64,000 nt of DNA. Origin: Fusobacterium gastrosuis (GTDB taxonomy: Bacteria > Fusobacteriota > Fusobacteriia > Fusobacteriales > Fusobacteriaceae). Where the stretch lies: assembly GCF_900095285.1 (NCBI RefSeq), contig NZ_LT607734.1, positions 62,001 through 126,000 on the forward strand, read 5' to 3'. The translations under genes were made by a program, and so were the position numbers. This document shows, piece after piece, positions 63,235-64,000 of the stretch; within the stretch, counting starts at the first letter, position 1; the number at the start of each line of letters is the position of its first letter. The notes beneath the pieces were generated by a model. That model was not told where the DNA came from. It made no database searches and was given only the letters and a program-made list of their open reading frames with translations.

Positions 63235-64000
63235 CTATACCTCCTTCACAGAAAATAGAATTTGCTGTGTGTGTTTTTTGTTGTTCAGAATATTGGCTTT
63301 TTTAAGACCTACTATCCATATTATTTGATCATCATATACCAAAATAGGGATTTCATCTCTTCTATCTTTTGAAATTTTCTCATTGATAAAAATCTCTTTA
63401 ATTTTTTTAGTTATAGTTCCCTTTGGACTAAATAAACTTATTTTATCTCCAGCGTACCTATATCTAAGTTTTAGTTCAGCATCAAGAGGAATATTTAAAA
63501 TGATATTAAATTTATCTAACTTATCTGTCTTTTCATCATAAATTTTTGAGCTTATATAAAAATTATTAAACTTTATATTTTCAAATACTTTAAAATTCAT
63601 CTCATTAATTTTATCAAACTCCTTTAAAGTATTATTTTCTATATAAATATTTTCATAATCTTTTACTAATCTAAAATCAGAATTCAAATCAATTTTTTTC
63701 ATTCCTTGCTTAGTTAAAATATTTTCAATTTCTTGTATTTTTGCCCGTGAAACAGAGATTTTATTTTTATTTAAAAAATCATTCAAAAGCTTTTTTATAT
63801 TAAAAGAAGATAATTTTAATAAAACATTTAGTTTTATTTTGTTGTCTTCGCTAATATAGTCTTTAAGAGAGAGTACATTTTGAAGATTATTTTCCCTAAT
63901 TTCTTCAATTAATGAAAAAATTTTATCTTTAAATTTACTATTGTATCTTTTTTCAATAAAGGGAATTAAATCAAGTCTAATACTGTTGCGAGTATAGTCA
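63235..64000 (-). CDS. tilS: tRNA(Ile)-lysidine synthase, C-terminal part
   Basis: The gene runs off the right edge; the frame is open from 64000 to TAG 63235 (about 254 residues). YTRNSIRLDLIPFIEKRY at the edge is the TilS helix after the PP-loop domain, and the C-terminal TilS domain LRYRYAGDKISL, IKEIFINEKISKDRRDEIPIL and IIWIVGLKKA follows. TilS makes lysidine at C34 of the AUA-reading tRNA-Ile. The PP-loop with the ATP site is outside the window. Its end is coupled to ftsH, a common gene pair. Confidence 0.92.
   Translation of the reverse strand, partial: DYTRNSIRLDLIPFIEKRYNSKFKDKIFSLIEEIRENNLQNVLSLKDYISEDNKIKLNVLLKLSSFNIKKLLNDFLNKNKISVSRAKIQEIENILTKQGMKKIDLNSDFRLVKDYENIYIENNTLKEFDKINEMNFKVFENIKFNNFYISSKIYDEKTDKLDKFNIILNIPLDAELKLRYRYAGDKISLFSPKGTITKKIKEIFINEKISKDRRDEIPILVYDDQIIWIVGLKKANILNNKKHTQQILFSVKEV

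Noticed and set aside
1-64000. CRISPR arrays, tRNA or rRNA genes, insertion sequences, phage genes
   Set aside because: No spaced direct repeats, cloverleaf-type sequences, transposase or phage-like proteins were recognised by eye in either strand.

Overview
The window is chromosomal DNA of a strongly AT-rich anaerobe, almost certainly a Fusobacterium of the nucleatum group. The main evidence is the complete lysine-to-butyrate fermentation operon (kal, lysE-like, kce, kdd, kamA, kamB, kamC, kamD, kamE) behind a lysine riboswitch, the outer-membrane style OmpA lipoprotein, and the AT-biased codon use. No tRNA, rRNA, IS element, prophage or CRISPR array was seen.

Layout. 1-2400: end of pepD, then an FNT channel and a DMT permease on the minus strand. 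2391-7990 (plus): radical SAM protein, nagB, L,D-transpeptidase, OmpA lipoprotein, aminotransferase and a GlpP-type antiterminator. 8023-11080 (minus): HU, bipA, truB. 11184-12214 (plus): a compact island with a promoter, a small structured RNA and an Abi_2/AbiF-type HEPN protein. 12232-23420 (minus): NhaC-family transporter and the kam operon with its riboswitch and promoter. 23599-25764 (minus): slyD, rpiB, hit and a DJ-1 family gene. 25820-27329: a small unknown gene, rpsT and a nitroreductase; rplS lies opposite. 27840-45458 (minus): about twenty close-packed housekeeping genes for RNA modification, ribosome assembly, the isoprenoid precursor pathway, the cell wall and DNA repair. 45710-49324 (plus): two NrdR-like boxes and nrdH-nrdA-nrdB. 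49369-51181: LOG protein and AbrB-like membrane protein. 51203-56616 (minus): a five-gene peptide ABC importer. 56989-59364 (plus): a permease and an M20 amidohydrolase. 59453-64000 (minus): YibE/F protein, rpsO, ftsH and the end of tilS.

How it works together. The kam operon takes up and ferments lysine to butyrate, acetate and ammonia. The dpp-type importer and the M20 hydrolase supply peptides and amino acids, in line with an amino-acid-fermenting lifestyle. The nrd genes are probably controlled by NrdR.

The most notable items are the AbiF-like protein with its upstream structured RNA (a candidate RNA-regulated HEPN toxin or defence system), the lysine riboswitch on a catabolic operon with two competing helices, and single-base losses in A-tracts that break the frames of nadE and ftsH.
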